Of a stretch of DNA of 64,000 nucleotides, positions 23,091 to 35,936 are shown piece by piece. Source of the DNA: Euonymus europaeus. Its lineage: Eukaryota > Streptophyta > Magnoliopsida > Celastrales > Celastraceae. The position numbers were made by a program, and so were the translations under genes. The stretch's first letter is position 1. Each line of letters begins with the position of its first letter. The notes below the pieces were generated by a model. The model saw nothing but the letters and a program-made list of their open reading frames with translations. It was not told the DNA's origin and searched no databases. The stretch spans positions 26,076,902-26,140,901 of the forward strand of contig OY756965.1 in assembly GCA_963580455.1 (NCBI GenBank), given 5' to 3'.

Positions 23091-25178
23091 ATGGAAAGGG
23101 GAGGAAGCTCTGATATGGAGTTCACGGAAATTGAGACAATCGCAGACTCTTTGAACAGCTCAGTGATCTTCCACGTCGTTAAAGAGGTCATAGGCTTCGT
23201 TCTCTTTATGCATCAGCAGATCCCCTCGTAAGTCTCTTTCCTTCTTAATACAATTTCACTTGGTTTCCAGGAATATTTTGGGGAAAAAAGTTGACTCCTG
23301 TGCTCACTTTTGCTTATTTAAGACTGGAAAGTTCTCTGTTTGCCCTAAAACATAATGCATACAGGAATGGATGCAATTGTTTTTATAAAAACTGCAGCGT
23401 GCCAAGTTCTTGAAATTGGTTTCTAGTTTCATGTTGCCGCTTTTGAATTTGGCCGACTTTGTTCTTTGAGTGTAATGCTGTTTCTCACGTAGAGAATGTG
23501 GGTGGAATCTATTTACACCAATTGCGATTCCTAATCAGACAGAAAAGTTATTGGATTGAACTTATCTTGCTCCCGTCAATTGATTAAAAATCAAAAATTT
23601 AATCAGTAATGGCCGTATGTAGCCCTCCACCATGTTTCACAAAGGGAAAATTTACCTCCAATAGTACCATGATGGTCTAGGCATGGAATAGAGTCGCCAT
23701 TCCTAATATATCTTAGTGTTAGTAGTTTTTACAATTAGTACTTTTCATGCAGCATTCTGCAGGATATTAGTCTTGAATTTGATATGCTACATGCTGAATA
23801 CGAGGAGCTGGTATGTTAGAGCTGCACAGAGGTAAATTGAGTTGTCTTGTCTCCAATAGCTGTTTGCAGTCTAAGACTTGGTGTTCATAGGACATGGCTC
23901 TTCAGCAAATTGAAGTGAAGGCATCTTTTCGAAGAAAGCATAATGGGAGAATGAGAGAGGTCAAACATGGAATTAGAAGGCTGGAGAAGCTGATGAATAC
24001 TATTTCTGGCCTCCAAACTGCAATGCAACTGATGATTACTGAGATTCCTAATATTCAGGGGGTTATGCTGATTCTTGGAGCAAGTCCAGTACGACCTATG
24101 CATGTGTATGAGTTGTCCTTCTTGCATGGAAAGTTCATCGCCACCAGTGCTGGTGAATTCACTAAAAGCAAAGCAGCAGAAGGCCTTTCAAGAAAGGTAC
24201 TTTGCTGCGATTTTGTACTTCTTTATGGAGTTTGTGCTTTAATTGGCCCGCCCATATCCTTATTTCTTGAACCAGGCTATTCGCACGTTGATCTCGAAGG
24301 GTGCCGGGTCTGGTTCCCATGTAGGTAGGCAGCAGCATGTGATTTTTAAACAGATGCAAGTTCGGTAGAAATTATTGGTAACATGTTTGTTTTTCTTCTT
24401 TTTTTTGTGATTCTTCTAACAGGCCCTACTAAGTTGTTTCTGTTGGTTAAAGCTCCATCTTCTTTTAGTCTGCCCTTGCATTTTCTTCCAAAACGCGACT
24501 TCAAGTACAGCAAAAAGGTAAGGTCAAAATTCTAAAATTAATGCATATATTGTAAATTTCCATCTATCATGGCTTCATTTGTTAGCTGTGCATGGTAGTA
24601 ATCTAAGGGTCTGTGCTTAAGTAATTATTAATTGACTAATTATTGAATGACTATATTCATGTTACTTCCAAGATGATCACTTTCGTTATTACATTTCTTT
24701 TACAGATTGTGCCTTTAAGACTACGGTTCAAGTGCAAAACACGAGATAGGGAATTGAATGCTCCTGATCAACCTACTTCAACTGGCACTTGCATCAATTT
24801 AGCAGATTGTCCTTCAAATGACTTGATCTGGTAAGAGAGGCCTCTGCAACCTTTTGGAACACTCTCCAGTCATCATTTTGGATTTCCAAGTTCTTATTTT
24901 TGCATTTGTATTCTTTGTAGCGTTAGAAACATTCATTTACTAAAACATGATATTGTGGGTGCTATTTGAAAATGTATATACTGAGTTGTTCTTAAAGATT
25001 CTTTATAAGATGTTCATAATGCTTCTAACTCTGCCTCTTCTTGCTGGCATCATAACACTGAACAAGTTTGGTGATCCCAGGTCTGTTTACGATTCTTGGT
25101 TTGCTCTTTTGCAACAGGTTTCAATGTCGGCATGTAATAAAGGGCATAGCATTCAAGGCACCAACAGAAGAAGAATGA
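23091..25178 (+). CDS. COMET: p31comet / MAD2L1-binding protein homologue
   Basis: Seven exons (23091-23227, 23753-23810, 23891-24196, 24276-24324, 24423-24517, 24706-24830, 25118-25178) have good GT-AG borders and consistent phases. They join to 276 residues, near the human length. Family hallmarks are visible in order. H-V-V-K-E-V-I-G-F-V-L-F-M-H-Q-Q-I-P parallels the animal F-x-x-x-L-L-K-x-x-x-x-x-R-Q-Q-x-P. Next come E-I-P-N-I-Q-G-V-M-L-I-L-G and V-Y-E-L-S, with D-L-I-W-F-Q-C and K-G-I-A-F near the end. p31comet has a HORMA fold. It binds closed MAD2 and, with TRIP13/PCH2, opens it to silence the spindle checkpoint; in rice it also acts in meiotic axis remodelling. The start is the first ATG in frame. 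No defects seen. Confidence 0.85.
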
Positions 25179-25521
25179 GCAACTGGAGAGTGTTCTCCTT
25201 CACAAATCATCCCACCTTTACCCGATGTTAGAATAATGTTCCTGGAAGATTTATCATATATGTTGGCTTGTTTGATGCAGCCTAGTAAACAAATTGGGTC
25301 ATGCTTCCTGTCTGTGCAGGTTTGTTAATTACTGCTCAAGTTACAAGTAATACCGAACTTGCGTCATTCCTGAGTTGCTGAGATGCTGCTGAACGCCATT
25401 GTTAAACCCTTGACAATTACATTTGGACAATTACTGCTAAATGATCTGTGCAAAGTGCTACTCAAAATCAGACTAAGTAAGGTCTAACGTCTTAGATTTC
25501 TACACTGCAAATGCTTTGTCA

Positions 25522-28500
25522 TCATGACTCTGGTATTATTTGATTAATTGCCCTCTTGACCTCTGTAATGCTAATCTTCTTCCCATTTACGATACTTTCC
25601 TTCACCTGCAATTCCAACCAATCAAACCATTATTAACTTCTTCATACTCGTAAAAATTAAATTTTAAAAAGCAGAAGTTGATACCTTGGCCCTCAATTCT
25701 GCAATAAAAACACCATTATTGGAAGAAGACTGGACTGCTGTGGTCTCAATCCGGAGCTCCCTTAACAGTTGCATTACATCAAGCAACAATCCTTCCCGAT
25801 GAGGACACTGCAGCTCCAACAACGCGTCACTCTCTATAATTGAAACCTCCACGGATCTCCCCGCCTCAATTGCTGGCGGCTCCACCGTCATGGGCTTAGC
25901 AACGCCACCACTCCCTTCCACAATTCTTAATTTCCTCTTATCTGACCCAGGCCCAAGGCCCACCCTGGCCCGATCCACAACCGTTACTCCACTTCTCTGC
26001 TCTTTCAAACTCGAACAACTACTACTCCTATGCAGTCCTGCCTCTCTGGATATTGACCGTTGATCAGCCTCGAGATCTTCAATCTTTTTCCGCAATTGCT
26101 TCACATACTCGATTGTGTCTCCTAAAATGGAGGCCTTGTCCATTTTGGTCACGAATGGGACGAGTGACCTCAATATGATGAATCTCTCATTGAGCTTCTC
26201 GCGGCGGCGACGCTCGGCGAGGACGTGGTTTGCGCTGAGTTCGTCTTGCGGTGTTTCTTTACGGAAGCTCGTGGAGTCTCCGTCGCGTGATTTTGGAGAG
26301 TTCTCGTCGCGATATTTGGTGTGAAGATAAGGTACGCTGAAGAGAATGTACTTGAGTAGCCACTGGGAGGTGCCCTCCACGGGGACGTAGAGGAGGTGGT
26401 TTTGGTGGTCAGATCGGATTGTCCACCTGGCAAATGCTGATTGGGTGGAGTCGGATAAATAGGTCGTAGAGCATGACTCGGTCCATCGTGTTTGTTGGCC
26501 TTGAATGATGGCGTACACCGTTTGCGAGTAGTGCGTGTCTTCTTGGATCATTTGATGTTCTAGCGAGGTAGGACCTATAAAAATATTTTCTCACAAATAT
26601 TAGGAGCTGAGGCGCCTGCACACATGCTCAGAAGTTCGAGATTCCAGTTATCGCAACTGTTAAACTATAGGTATCGAATTTAATAAGTGAATGCATCGAC
26701 TCCACATAAATCATCCTCGTATATATAAATCACACGGATGGATGGATGGTTGTGTGATTTAAAATAAAGGAAGATTTCATGCAATAGGATTTGCAGCTTT
26801 TGTACCTGAATTGGGTGGTGGTTGAAGACTACTCAACGGGTCCTGCATCACCTGCCACCGCCGAGTCAACTCAGCCTTAAATGAGTCAACTCGCCATTGC
26901 TGATCCACCGCATTAATATTCCCTCCCACCAAGTTGAAATCGGAGTCCAGATTATTGGAAGCATCATCGGGTGAGCCCAGCCGAATATCCTCCGACATCT
27001 CCAGCTGCATCAGTTCACTCAGCTCGGTTACGGTTTCATCGTTTTGAGCTGGCACGGCGATGCTATTCCGTGCCAATATCGGGGTTTCAGAATTCAACTC
27101 CTCCTCCTCATCCTCTTCATCCTCGTCATCATTATCATTATCTTCCTCTTCATCCTCCACTTGATTGGAGATTGCAGTGGTGGCGGGGAGTGGTGGAGAG
27201 TTGAAGCTTTGAAGGTGGTCGGATGAAAGAGGAATATTGTTGGAGGTGGAGTGCTCGGAAAGGGCTGGTTTGGGTGGGGGAGGAAGGTGGTGCTGTGTGT
27301 TTTGGTCATTGAAGAAGGCTTTGATATGTTGGACAAATGCAAGGTCTTCTTGAACCTTAATAAAACAATATTTATAGTAAATCAAGTATATATAACATAA
27401 AGATATACAGTATTGCAAATGTGAGTACTTATAATTCATGGGAGTAGTACTTTTTTTAATTACCTTATCTGTGGAGCCGAGTTCCACAATACCTTCAAGA
27501 AGAGGAATGCATACCACAGTCTGCAAAAAATATATAAATAAAATATTGTGGAATTAATGCATAATATTTTTAAAAAATTAATTATCGTAAAAAACATTGC
27601 ATGGATTGATTGTACGTATGTATATAGTTTTCTTACCTGTATTCCAGCGCTCTGCTTCACATTGCGAGACAAGATCGAAAAACAAGGTGCCAAGTCAGTT
27701 TCTCGCAATTTTATAGATGTTGCTAATTAGATTACAGAAAACAAAATATTATACATAACTGTAATTAATAAGAGTAATATTCCTAAGAGTAATGTTAGGG
27801 ATCAAAGTGATTTTAATCCCCAAAACATCTCAATAGTGTGTGACACTCATTAATTGGATGTGGTGACAACATGACAAGATACCCATTAAAAATCACACTC
27901 AATGAATTAACGATATACATTGTTGGATGCTTTCGGGATAAAAATAACTGAGATCTTTATAATTTTTGTATTCCTAAATATCATCTTATATTAAGCTGCA
28001 TGTTAATCGTGTATTTGGCTCCTAACAAGAATGTTCTTGCGAGTGTCCTTTTATATTCAGGGTATATATATAATTTTACCTTGGCAAGAATAGCTCTTGA
28101 AAACGTTTTGCTGTCGACCTCGTTTGCCCCAGTAAGCCATACATGCTGTCTCCTTGTGTAGGCCTTCCCTGGTAACCTACACGTCACCATCTTTATACGA
28201 TTAATATATATGTCTCCAAAAGACCAAAGCCAAAACCAAAACTGCATGGTCTCATACACGTACGATGTTTACATCTATTTGAAAAGAGTAGTAGCAACCA
28301 TTATAAATACGTGATGGATAGCACTCGACAAAAGAAAACATGTGTCACGTATTATACGAATAGATACGTATACTCATTGTGAATGCATATACAAAAAGAG
28401 ATAAAAAGTAAATGACTTTCGTGCTCAGAATTCTCACTATGGACGAGGCCAGAAACAAACATGATCGATGTACGGAGATCTTATCTTACATAATATGTAG

Positions 28501-29799
28501 AAATCCTATATTAATGAATTAAATATTTGACCTCTAGGTTGCACTCTTATAACTTTAACTTTTTTTTTTTATTTTATAAAGGAGGGCTTAGATGTCAAAT
28601 AGTTAGAACTACACGAACCAGATGACCTAGCTGTACTTGAACGGCACACAAGGTTTTATCTTTTTCCAACGAAACCATATCATATGCAATCAGCTTGGTG
28701 AAATCAAGTAATTCACCTAACACTCATATAAACATCTACTTCACAGCAACACACAGGTTTTAGTGTATGCATGTGGTCACCGTACTGTTCTCATTAGACA
28801 CACACACACATATAGAACTGCCTCTGCAATCAAACAGTCTCAGTTGATCTTCTTGTCTATATGCACTCTCTCTTTCTCACAATTTATATAGCTAGTACGC
28901 ATTTAAGCTCCTCACAACCGCCCCCAATTTCATTGTTCTCTTTATATAGTTAGGAATTGAATTACCTCATTGCTACAATAAATATACAATACCTAGTAAT
29001 GGAGACTTCATACATACATACATACATACATATATATATATATATATGACAAAAAGTGAAAAAAGGAAGATAATCACACATCTGCTTAACATTTTGGGGT
29101 GCAGATTGATGCAATGAGTTTCAGAACTACTATAAGTAATTTTCAGCATTGAAGTTGATAAAGAAACAATACTGGAAGTAATTAATTTATAACAACTACT
29201 TACCCTACACCTGGAGGAAATGAGAACGATACACACATCAAGTAAAACCACTCCGACTCCGTCAAGTCCTCCGGCGACAAGGCAGCGCAAGGACGACGCG
29301 CTGGTTGGTTGGTCTCTCCGGCAGATAATGATTCGTAGAGTTCTCTTAGTTGTTGGCTTCTGTGTGAGGATGCCTCCTCCGCACTAACCTCCATTGGTAG
29401 TACCGTTTTTCTAGTCTTGATCGCTCCATTGTAGTACCCTTCATTCCACACTAATTTCCTGTGACATGTGCAATTAGTCATCACTACATCTACATATTTT
29501 TCAATTTAATTGTGTACGATTTGACCTTTATTCATTGTTTTACCTGCTCATTAAATCGAAAGAAAATAATTACGACTTTATAATATAATATGAAAATGAT
29601 TCAAATGATGAATTGACTTGATCATCATATATATATATATATAATTACTATGTTTTTCTGGATAAATCTATGTAATTACTATATGTTATATATACCCTTC
29701 TCGTGGACAAAGTTTCCAGTAGAGACTGTAAGTCCACTGAACGGATTTCACCGAAGCCTGCAACATATTTTGCAGCTTGTTATTGGGCGGCGCTGCCAT
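25522..29799 (-). CDS. TT8: TT8-type bHLH transcription factor (flavonoid regulator)
   Basis: Eight exons on the minus strand: 29799-29696, 29458-29204, 28176-28080, a 15-nt microexon 27651-27637, 27520-27464, 27355-26806, 26559-25685 and 25605-25522. All have GT-AG borders and join in frame to 678 residues, usual for this clade. The N-terminal MYB-interacting region starts M-A-A-P-P and includes S-V-Q-W-T-Y-S-L-Y-W and E-G-Y-Y-N-G-A-I-K-T-R-K-T. An acidic run covers about residues 243-262. The bHLH (about 468-515) keeps the E-box-reading H471, E475 and R479. An ACT-like domain closes the protein. TT8 forms MYB-bHLH-WD40 complexes that activate late anthocyanin and proanthocyanidin genes. Clade assignment over GL3/EGL3 rests on the N-terminal match. 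A MITE sits in intron 3. Confidence 0.93.
27791..27964. mobile_element. MITE in TT8 intron 3
   Basis: Left end AATGTTAGGGATCAAAGTGA matches the reverse complement of the right end (AATTATAAAGATCTCAGTTA) imperfectly over about 38 bases. Both arms also share ATTTTxATCCC and AAAxCATC. A relative lies at 30528-30700. Confidence 0.65.
29010..29048. repeat. CATA/TA compound microsatellite in TT8 intron 2
   Basis: Several CATA tetranucleotides run into a TA tract, between exon 2 and exon 3 of TT8. Confidence 0.85.
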
Positions 29800-30527
29800 C
29801 ACCTCACCTCAAGCTGAGAGCGGTTCTTCAGATGAAGAAATTCCTGCCATATTTGACGATTTTGAGAGAGAAAATTTAAAAAAGAAAGTTGATCAATGGA
29901 GAGCTTCTAACAAGAGTAAATAGACAGAAAGGAGAGAGTGATCATCTCAGATGACGATCAAACATCCTTTAATCCCATCTGAGAAATGTGAGAAAACCTT
30001 GATGAGAGAGAGATAGAGGGAGAGACTGTTAGAGAGAGAAAGAGAGGTAGATGATTTCGACTATTTGAGAGTTTGGGGCGGGGAGATCTTGCGTTGCCTC
30101 AAGAAACGCTCACTTTTTGTAAGAAAAAATATTAAAAAACTAAAATTGAAAGGTTGTTAAATGGCAGCTTCGTCTATTAATTATAATTATAAGGTTGAAA
30201 AACAGACTACTTTTAGAGAGAGAGAGAGAGGAAAGAGAAAGAGAGATAGAGATAGAGATAGTTAAGGGTTTGTTTGTTTGTTTTGACTGGTTGGTCTACC
30301 AGACAGTATCAGCGTTACTACTACCAGTCAGGATTGGCTTTGGTGTGCTTGTATATATGTGGCTCGCGCGTGTTGGTGTACGTTGAAGAGAGTGGGTAAG
30401 AGATTAGGTAGCGAAGAATGGACGTTGAGGGGATTGTCCGATGAATCTCCTAAGATACCAAATGATTCAAAGCACTGATTAATCACGTGCCTTCCACAAT
30501 CTGCACAAAATATAAAAATTTCATAAA
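29800..30527 (-). promoter_or_regulatory. TT8 leader and upstream region
   Basis: The minus strand reads CT-rich upstream of the ATG, as GA-rich plus-strand microsatellites at about 30006-30046 and 30213-30262. A palindromic G-box CACGTG lies at 30484-30489, some 690 bases before the start codon. Binding by bHLH or bZIP factors is inference. No clear TATA box was identified. Confidence 0.4.
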
Positions 30528-30700
30528 AATGATAAAGATTTCACTAATTTTTATCCTAAAATTATTTCAGTAGGATATGTCATTTATTTATTGGATGTGA
30601 TTTTCAGTGTACATTTTCCTATGATGTCGCCACATCCAATAAATGAGTCTCAGACGCTACTGAGATGCTTTTGACATGAAAATTATTGAAATCTCTAACA
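30528..30700. mobile_element. MITE upstream of TT8, related to the intronic one
   Basis: Left end AATGATAAAGATTTCACTAA resembles the reverse complement of the right end (ATGTTAGAGATTTCAATAAT). Both elements share a TTGGATGTG-type interior and an ACTGAGATG motif. Confidence 0.6.
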
Positions 30701-31880
30701 TAACTGAATTTTATTTTTTACATTTTTAATATGAAAACTTCGTATGCGTAAGAGATGACATATAAAAAAAATGTGAATATTTTGTTGAATGTATATTTAC
30801 GTGAAGAACTGTATAATGAAAAATTGAATTGTTAGATTTGAGATTGAAGTAACACTAATTGAAGATAAGAGTTGCTAGAAAATCTTTTATAATGTACGTA
30901 AGAGAGTAGCGCGATGACAAGTAACATTTTGAAAGAATTTGCACAGAAAAGAGTAGAAAATGAAGAAGAGTAACTAAAAATATGTTTTGAAATAATAATA
31001 AAAATATAGTTTTAATACGAATTTATGAAAGTACGATCCTAGCTAAATGGAAGTGAATGACGAAAATAAATACATGCACACTCTCTGAATTCTTGTTAAT
31101 TTTCTCATATAATCATGCAATCGATTCAAAACATTTTGGAATAAACATTAAGATGATAATGATGAAAACTTCACATGTATGATTGTAAAGGGAAATAAGT
31201 TGGGTCAATTTACGCGCATTTAAACTTTCTTATGATTGATTTGGCGTCTCACGAGTCACGACGATCCAAATATTAATTTTATTTTTGTCTATCATATATA
31301 ACCAGAAGACCATGACGGATCAATAATTTAACTCATCACAACAATCCAAAATTAATTTATTTTGTCATCATATATATATATAATAATAATACCCGAGTGA
31401 CTGTGAAGGGTCCAAGTTTTTAATAGATCAATAAAAAATAAAGATCAAAGAAATATTGATTATTGTGGTGGATATTTTCCACCAAAAAATTACGCTAGAT
31501 CAATAAAAAAAAATTAAGATTAAAATAAATATTAATTATTGTGGTGGATTTTTTTCCACCAAAGAATTACGCTTCAAGTCCATGAGCCTCAATCATGATT
31601 TTATTAAAAAAGTTTCCGTCTTCGCGCCTCCAATCCTTAGCCTCTTTAAAGTTGAGTTCAGACGCTACCATTATACCATTTCCACAATTACCTCTTATAG
31701 GGATTGACACCTACAAAAATGAAGGGATATCTGTTTTTTTAGAACAGTTTATATAAAACATTATAATGTAACTAAAGTAATTACTCGTAGAAAAAAATAA
31801 CGTCCAACGAAGAATGAATTTACATAAATTATTTATGAATTTTATTAGGCGAAATTAGGTTCCGATCTTGGATTTATTTA
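30701..31880. other. AT-rich intergenic with a tandem duplication
   Basis: No gene seen. A roughly 75-bp tandem duplication is at 31426-31574. Confidence 0.4.
31426..31574. repeat. Two diverged tandem copies of a ~75-bp unit
   Basis: Copies at 31426-31497 and 31498-31574 each contain ATTGTGGTGGAT, then TTCCACCAAA, then ATTACGCT. Each unit therefore holds a small GGTGGA/TCCACC hairpin. Confidence 0.8.
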
Positions 31881-31889
31881 TTTTTTTAT

Positions 31890-32540
31890 GAAAACCTTCC
31901 TTGTCAAAGAGACTAGGGAAAGCAACTAAACATTAATAAAAAAAGAAGTCCAACAAATACCAGACTTACACCGAAATAGAAGAGAAACATAACAACTCCA
32001 AACCAGAGGGATTAGTCAAAAGCTTGCTGAAAAGCAACTTTAGCTAATGCATGGGCATTGGAGTTAAGGATTCTAGGGATCGAGTCCCAGGAAACAAGGA
32101 TATTTTCAGCAGAAATTAAATTTAGTATAGCACAGAAAAGAGAAGACAGTTTCCAGCTTGGCGCCATCGCACCTTCTTACAAACGCAAAATGCAAGACAG
32201 GCTATCTGAGCGAATAGTGAAAGCAGTCCAGTTCTTCGAGACAACAAGTTTTAGAGCAAGAAGAATAGCTAGCAGCTATCCTTCTTCAGCATCAGTAGCA
32301 AAGCCAGCCATAGACCAATCGAAAAGGTCCCAAGAACCACAAAAAGCAGCAACACCAAGCCCCGTTAGAGTACTAGACCACTATTGAAGGCAGCATAAAG
32401 ATAAAATGTGTTAGGATCCAATTCGACCTGTGGCACAGAGTTAGGCGCCAGCCTACTAGGGAGATCAACATCAAAGGATCGAACAATAAGATCCACATGA
32501 TGCTGAAGAGTCTAGGTGCAGTTGGCAATTGAAGGTGATA
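31890..32540 (-). mobile_element. Degenerate LINE 3' end with RNase H domain
   Basis: Minus-strand translation shows the RVT_3 fold with several stops. L-L-A-I-L-L-A-L-K-L-V-V, then I-R-S-D-S-L-S-C-I-L-R-L, then S-W-D-S-I-P-R-I-L-N-S-N-A-H-A-L-A-K-V-A-F, end the protein. A short 3' untranslated tail lies towards 31890. Upstream LINE domains are missing. Confidence 0.75.
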
Positions 32541-32580
32541 GCTGATTAGGTCAAACATTAGGTTCCAATCAATACGAGTA

Positions 32581-32990
32581 CGTTTCTTTCACGTTTTGTA
32601 TAACTTAAAGTTGTGGGGTCCATTTAAAATAATTTATCAACTAAACGTCACATTTTGTTAGTTTAAAGCTGTAGGGCTCACAGCTTTAAGCTAAGCAAAA
32701 TAAAATGTTGTCATCCCATAATTTTTTACAACTTAGCTGTGGGACCCACATTATTTTATAATCACATGACGTATTTGTCTTTCCATATCTTAAAAGTTTT
32801 CAATTATTTTTTATTGTAATTTTATCTACAAAATTAATCTAACAGAAAAATGAACAAAACAATCCATAACATTTTATACAGCTTTAAGCTGTGAACTCAA
32901 CAGCTTTTTATACAACATTTTTCATAGCTTTAAGCACAATATTTTTGATAGTTTAATGCTATGAAATCGAATTGTGAAACAAACAGATCC
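32581..32990. mobile_element. Non-autonomous DNA transposon, family copy 1
   Basis: Shares most of its length with 37884-38316. Matching blocks include ACTTAAAGTTGTGGGGTC, TGTCATCCCATAA, TTTTATCTACAAAATTAATC and GTGAAACAAAC. The ends resemble each other in inverted orientation (core GTTTCTTT or GTTTGTTT), suggesting a hAT-like MITE. No coding capacity. Confidence 0.65.
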
Positions 32991-33269
32991 CAAATCATAT
33001 TGGATTAATGCTAGCTTGACCTACTGTCACTTACATGGTTGTCATTTGTCTAACAGACCCATATACTATTTTTTCTCTTTTGCTGAAAACAACATGATGG
33101 AATGGGCCGCACGGCCCAGTACAATGAAATTCCAATCTTATGGGCAATAACCTTATACATGCACAGCAGCACAGATTACCCAAGAGAATCCAATCGGAGG
33201 CCCAATACTATGAAATATTATGGCCAATGCAATGAAACCTTAGGCCCAATACAAGTTTTGGACCGGGCC

Positions 33270-35930
33270 TTTTAAAGCATGTATTGAGACCCATTGCCTG
33301 CAACGTGATAACATTTGCTATTTACGGGGAAACAAATATTTATTATATATTAAACTTTTACTCTGTTTACTAATAGGATAATATTTCAAAAAAAAATCCA
33401 AAACACTTAAAAGAAATTACCCTGAGGGTTCACAAGGAGACAAATTCTCAGATGTCATCACACCCGACCTAAACTCAAACTCATGATTTCACGAGTCGTT
33501 GATAGTGAAAAATATCTTGATCCAATTTAAAAGTCATAATAAATACTACGTAAATCACTTTGCCCTATCACGTAAGCTATCCCACGATTCGGGGTGTTAC
33601 ACATAAATATCCGGTGTGACGCAGGACGAAACAACAAAAGGGATTATAAGCGTAAACTGCCAACAACGCCTTGGAATCCATCAAGAGAATTTTAGTTCAA
33701 CACCAAAGATTTTTTCATAAAATTCAATAATAAATCTCAAAGTCGGCCAACAAGGCTTACATAACCAAAATAAACCCTAACACCAAGCAAAAATACCAAA
33801 AATGACATTTATTAATCTACTAAGCAAATTAAATAAAAAGTCAACGTAAACAAATAAAACTCAGCAGCAACTTTAATCTTCTTCCCTTCCATTTCAACTT
33901 CCTTCCAATCAAAAGCTTTCTCGAACGTAAACGCCACCCCGTTCTACGTCACGGTGCATGGCAAGTAGCTCGAGTAGCGTATACTGCATCAAAACTAGTA
34001 TCAAGAAATGGAATTTTCATGAAGTCAGCCTCTTGTCCACTCCTGCTTCACGATTAAGCATCAACTGCCACTTCACGTGATCACATCACATCAAAGTAGA
34101 TAGTAGTATTAACGTTGTTATGACAAACAACTGCCACTTCATGGCCGCCATATATGAACGCATCAACCGCTGCTAGCAGCAAAATGTGATCTGTGCCCCA
34201 AGTCAAATAAAAAAACTAAAACTGTGTACATGAATTTAATCATTCATTTAGATCAATCTTCAAACACGATTTACATGACATCAATGCTCTTTTGACAACA
34301 ATGTCTGACTCTTCTTTTTTTGACAATGGTTTTTATCCGACAGATTAAAAAAAAAAAAAGCATACTCATTTAGTCATTTAAATAAATCTCAAAACACGAT
34401 TTACATGGCATCAATGCTTATTTGATCATGGATGTCTTGCTCGTCTTTTTGTCAACGGTTATTATTTGGCGGATTCGATTTTTCACGTCCTTTTTCAAGT
34501 CAAACAAAAAAAATTAGGCACCTGAATTTCGTCATTTAGATAAATCTTCAAACAAGATTTACATTGCATTAATGCTCCACGTCTTGCTCATCTTTGGCAA
34601 TAATTATCCGACGGTTTAAATTTGTCACATCTTTTTCATGTCAAATTTATTTATTTTTTGTTTAAATACAATATACGTCATTAGATACATACAACTTTTT
34701 TTAAAAAAAATAAAATCCCCAGCTACTCTTTGGAAAAGCATTTAGATTTTACTACAGCATGCATCATTCTAGTTTATATGTGCATTTGTAGTTCTATACT
34801 AGATAGCTAAAGCCAATGGTGGCTCCTGCACTATGGCCATGGGGTTGGGTGTGAAGGCTAGTTGACCCTTTTATTTTTCATTATTATAAAGAATTAGTGC
34901 GAGAAACAACAAATAAAGAACTGACTCTTATTTTTCATTATTATTTAGCTTTGACTAATATGCCTGTGCAAAGATGAGAGTCAGAAAAAAGAAAGTCAAA
35001 AGGACACAAAGTACGGAGGAATTCCCGAGGTACGGACTTATTAGGTAGGTAATTGGGCGATCATGATCAAGTCGCACCGACAATTCTAGAAGTTTGTAGT
35101 AATTACAAAAAAAAAAAAAGGTAAAGAAGTAATTAGTTATAGTAGTTACTGATTAGGCACCAACGACCATCAGGAGGACTTGGAGGTACCGCATTTCCTC
35201 AGGTTGTTTCTACGTCATATTTTAGGTTAATTCAATTCTTTGTTTTTGTTGGTATAAGATGTTAGGTTTTAGTGGTGACTTGGTATTTAAAAACTACTTA
35301 AATTATTCAAGTTATTTGAGATGGGTTTGAAAATCCATGATGGATCAATCCATATTCATCTCCTAATTTAACTGTCATGGGCAATTGAGAGATGAGAGAA
35401 GTTGTAATTTTCTATAGAAGAGTTACAACCCCCCGATACGGTGCAATCAATTGATCCAGATTAAGCCCTAACCCCACGTTGGGTTGAAAGAGAATGAGTT
35501 TAAGATGATCTGAGCATTAGTTTATTGAGAGGGCGAGAATAGAATAGAGAAGGGTAAATGAATTTAAAAATAAAATTTTATATGTTGGTTAATATGAGCA
35601 TGAGTTTTGGTTTGAATGAATTGTAATATAAATAAAAATACTGCATTATCTTTTTTCTAATAAATTGATAATTTTATATAATTTTAATTCAAGGATAAAA
35701 TTGTCATTTAAAAAAAACTATTCTCCACATGGGTGAACTTGACTACTCTCCTCTTATGGAGAATAGAGACCATCAGCTCATGTTCATGACTCATGTTTTA
35801 TATAAATCAAACAAGATCCAACCAAACGTGGGATAAGATGAGATGACAACTATCCAGATAAATATTGAAGAAATGACACTATCCATTAATGGAATAATAA
35901 CAAGGAATTGGGTTTAAATTATTTATACAA
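33270..35930. other. Block A intergenic part
   Basis: AT-rich sequence with no coding signal; much of it aligns patchily with 45500-47000 in block B. Three GATTTACAT-containing lines (about 34270, 34398, 34556) share surrounding sequence and look like an old degenerate repeat. Confidence 0.4.
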
Positions 35931-35936
35931 GTAGTG

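Noticed and set aside
32058..32387. 109-codon plus-strand open frame
   Set aside because: It is the antisense of a LINE RNase H fragment; the minus strand gives the recognisable protein.
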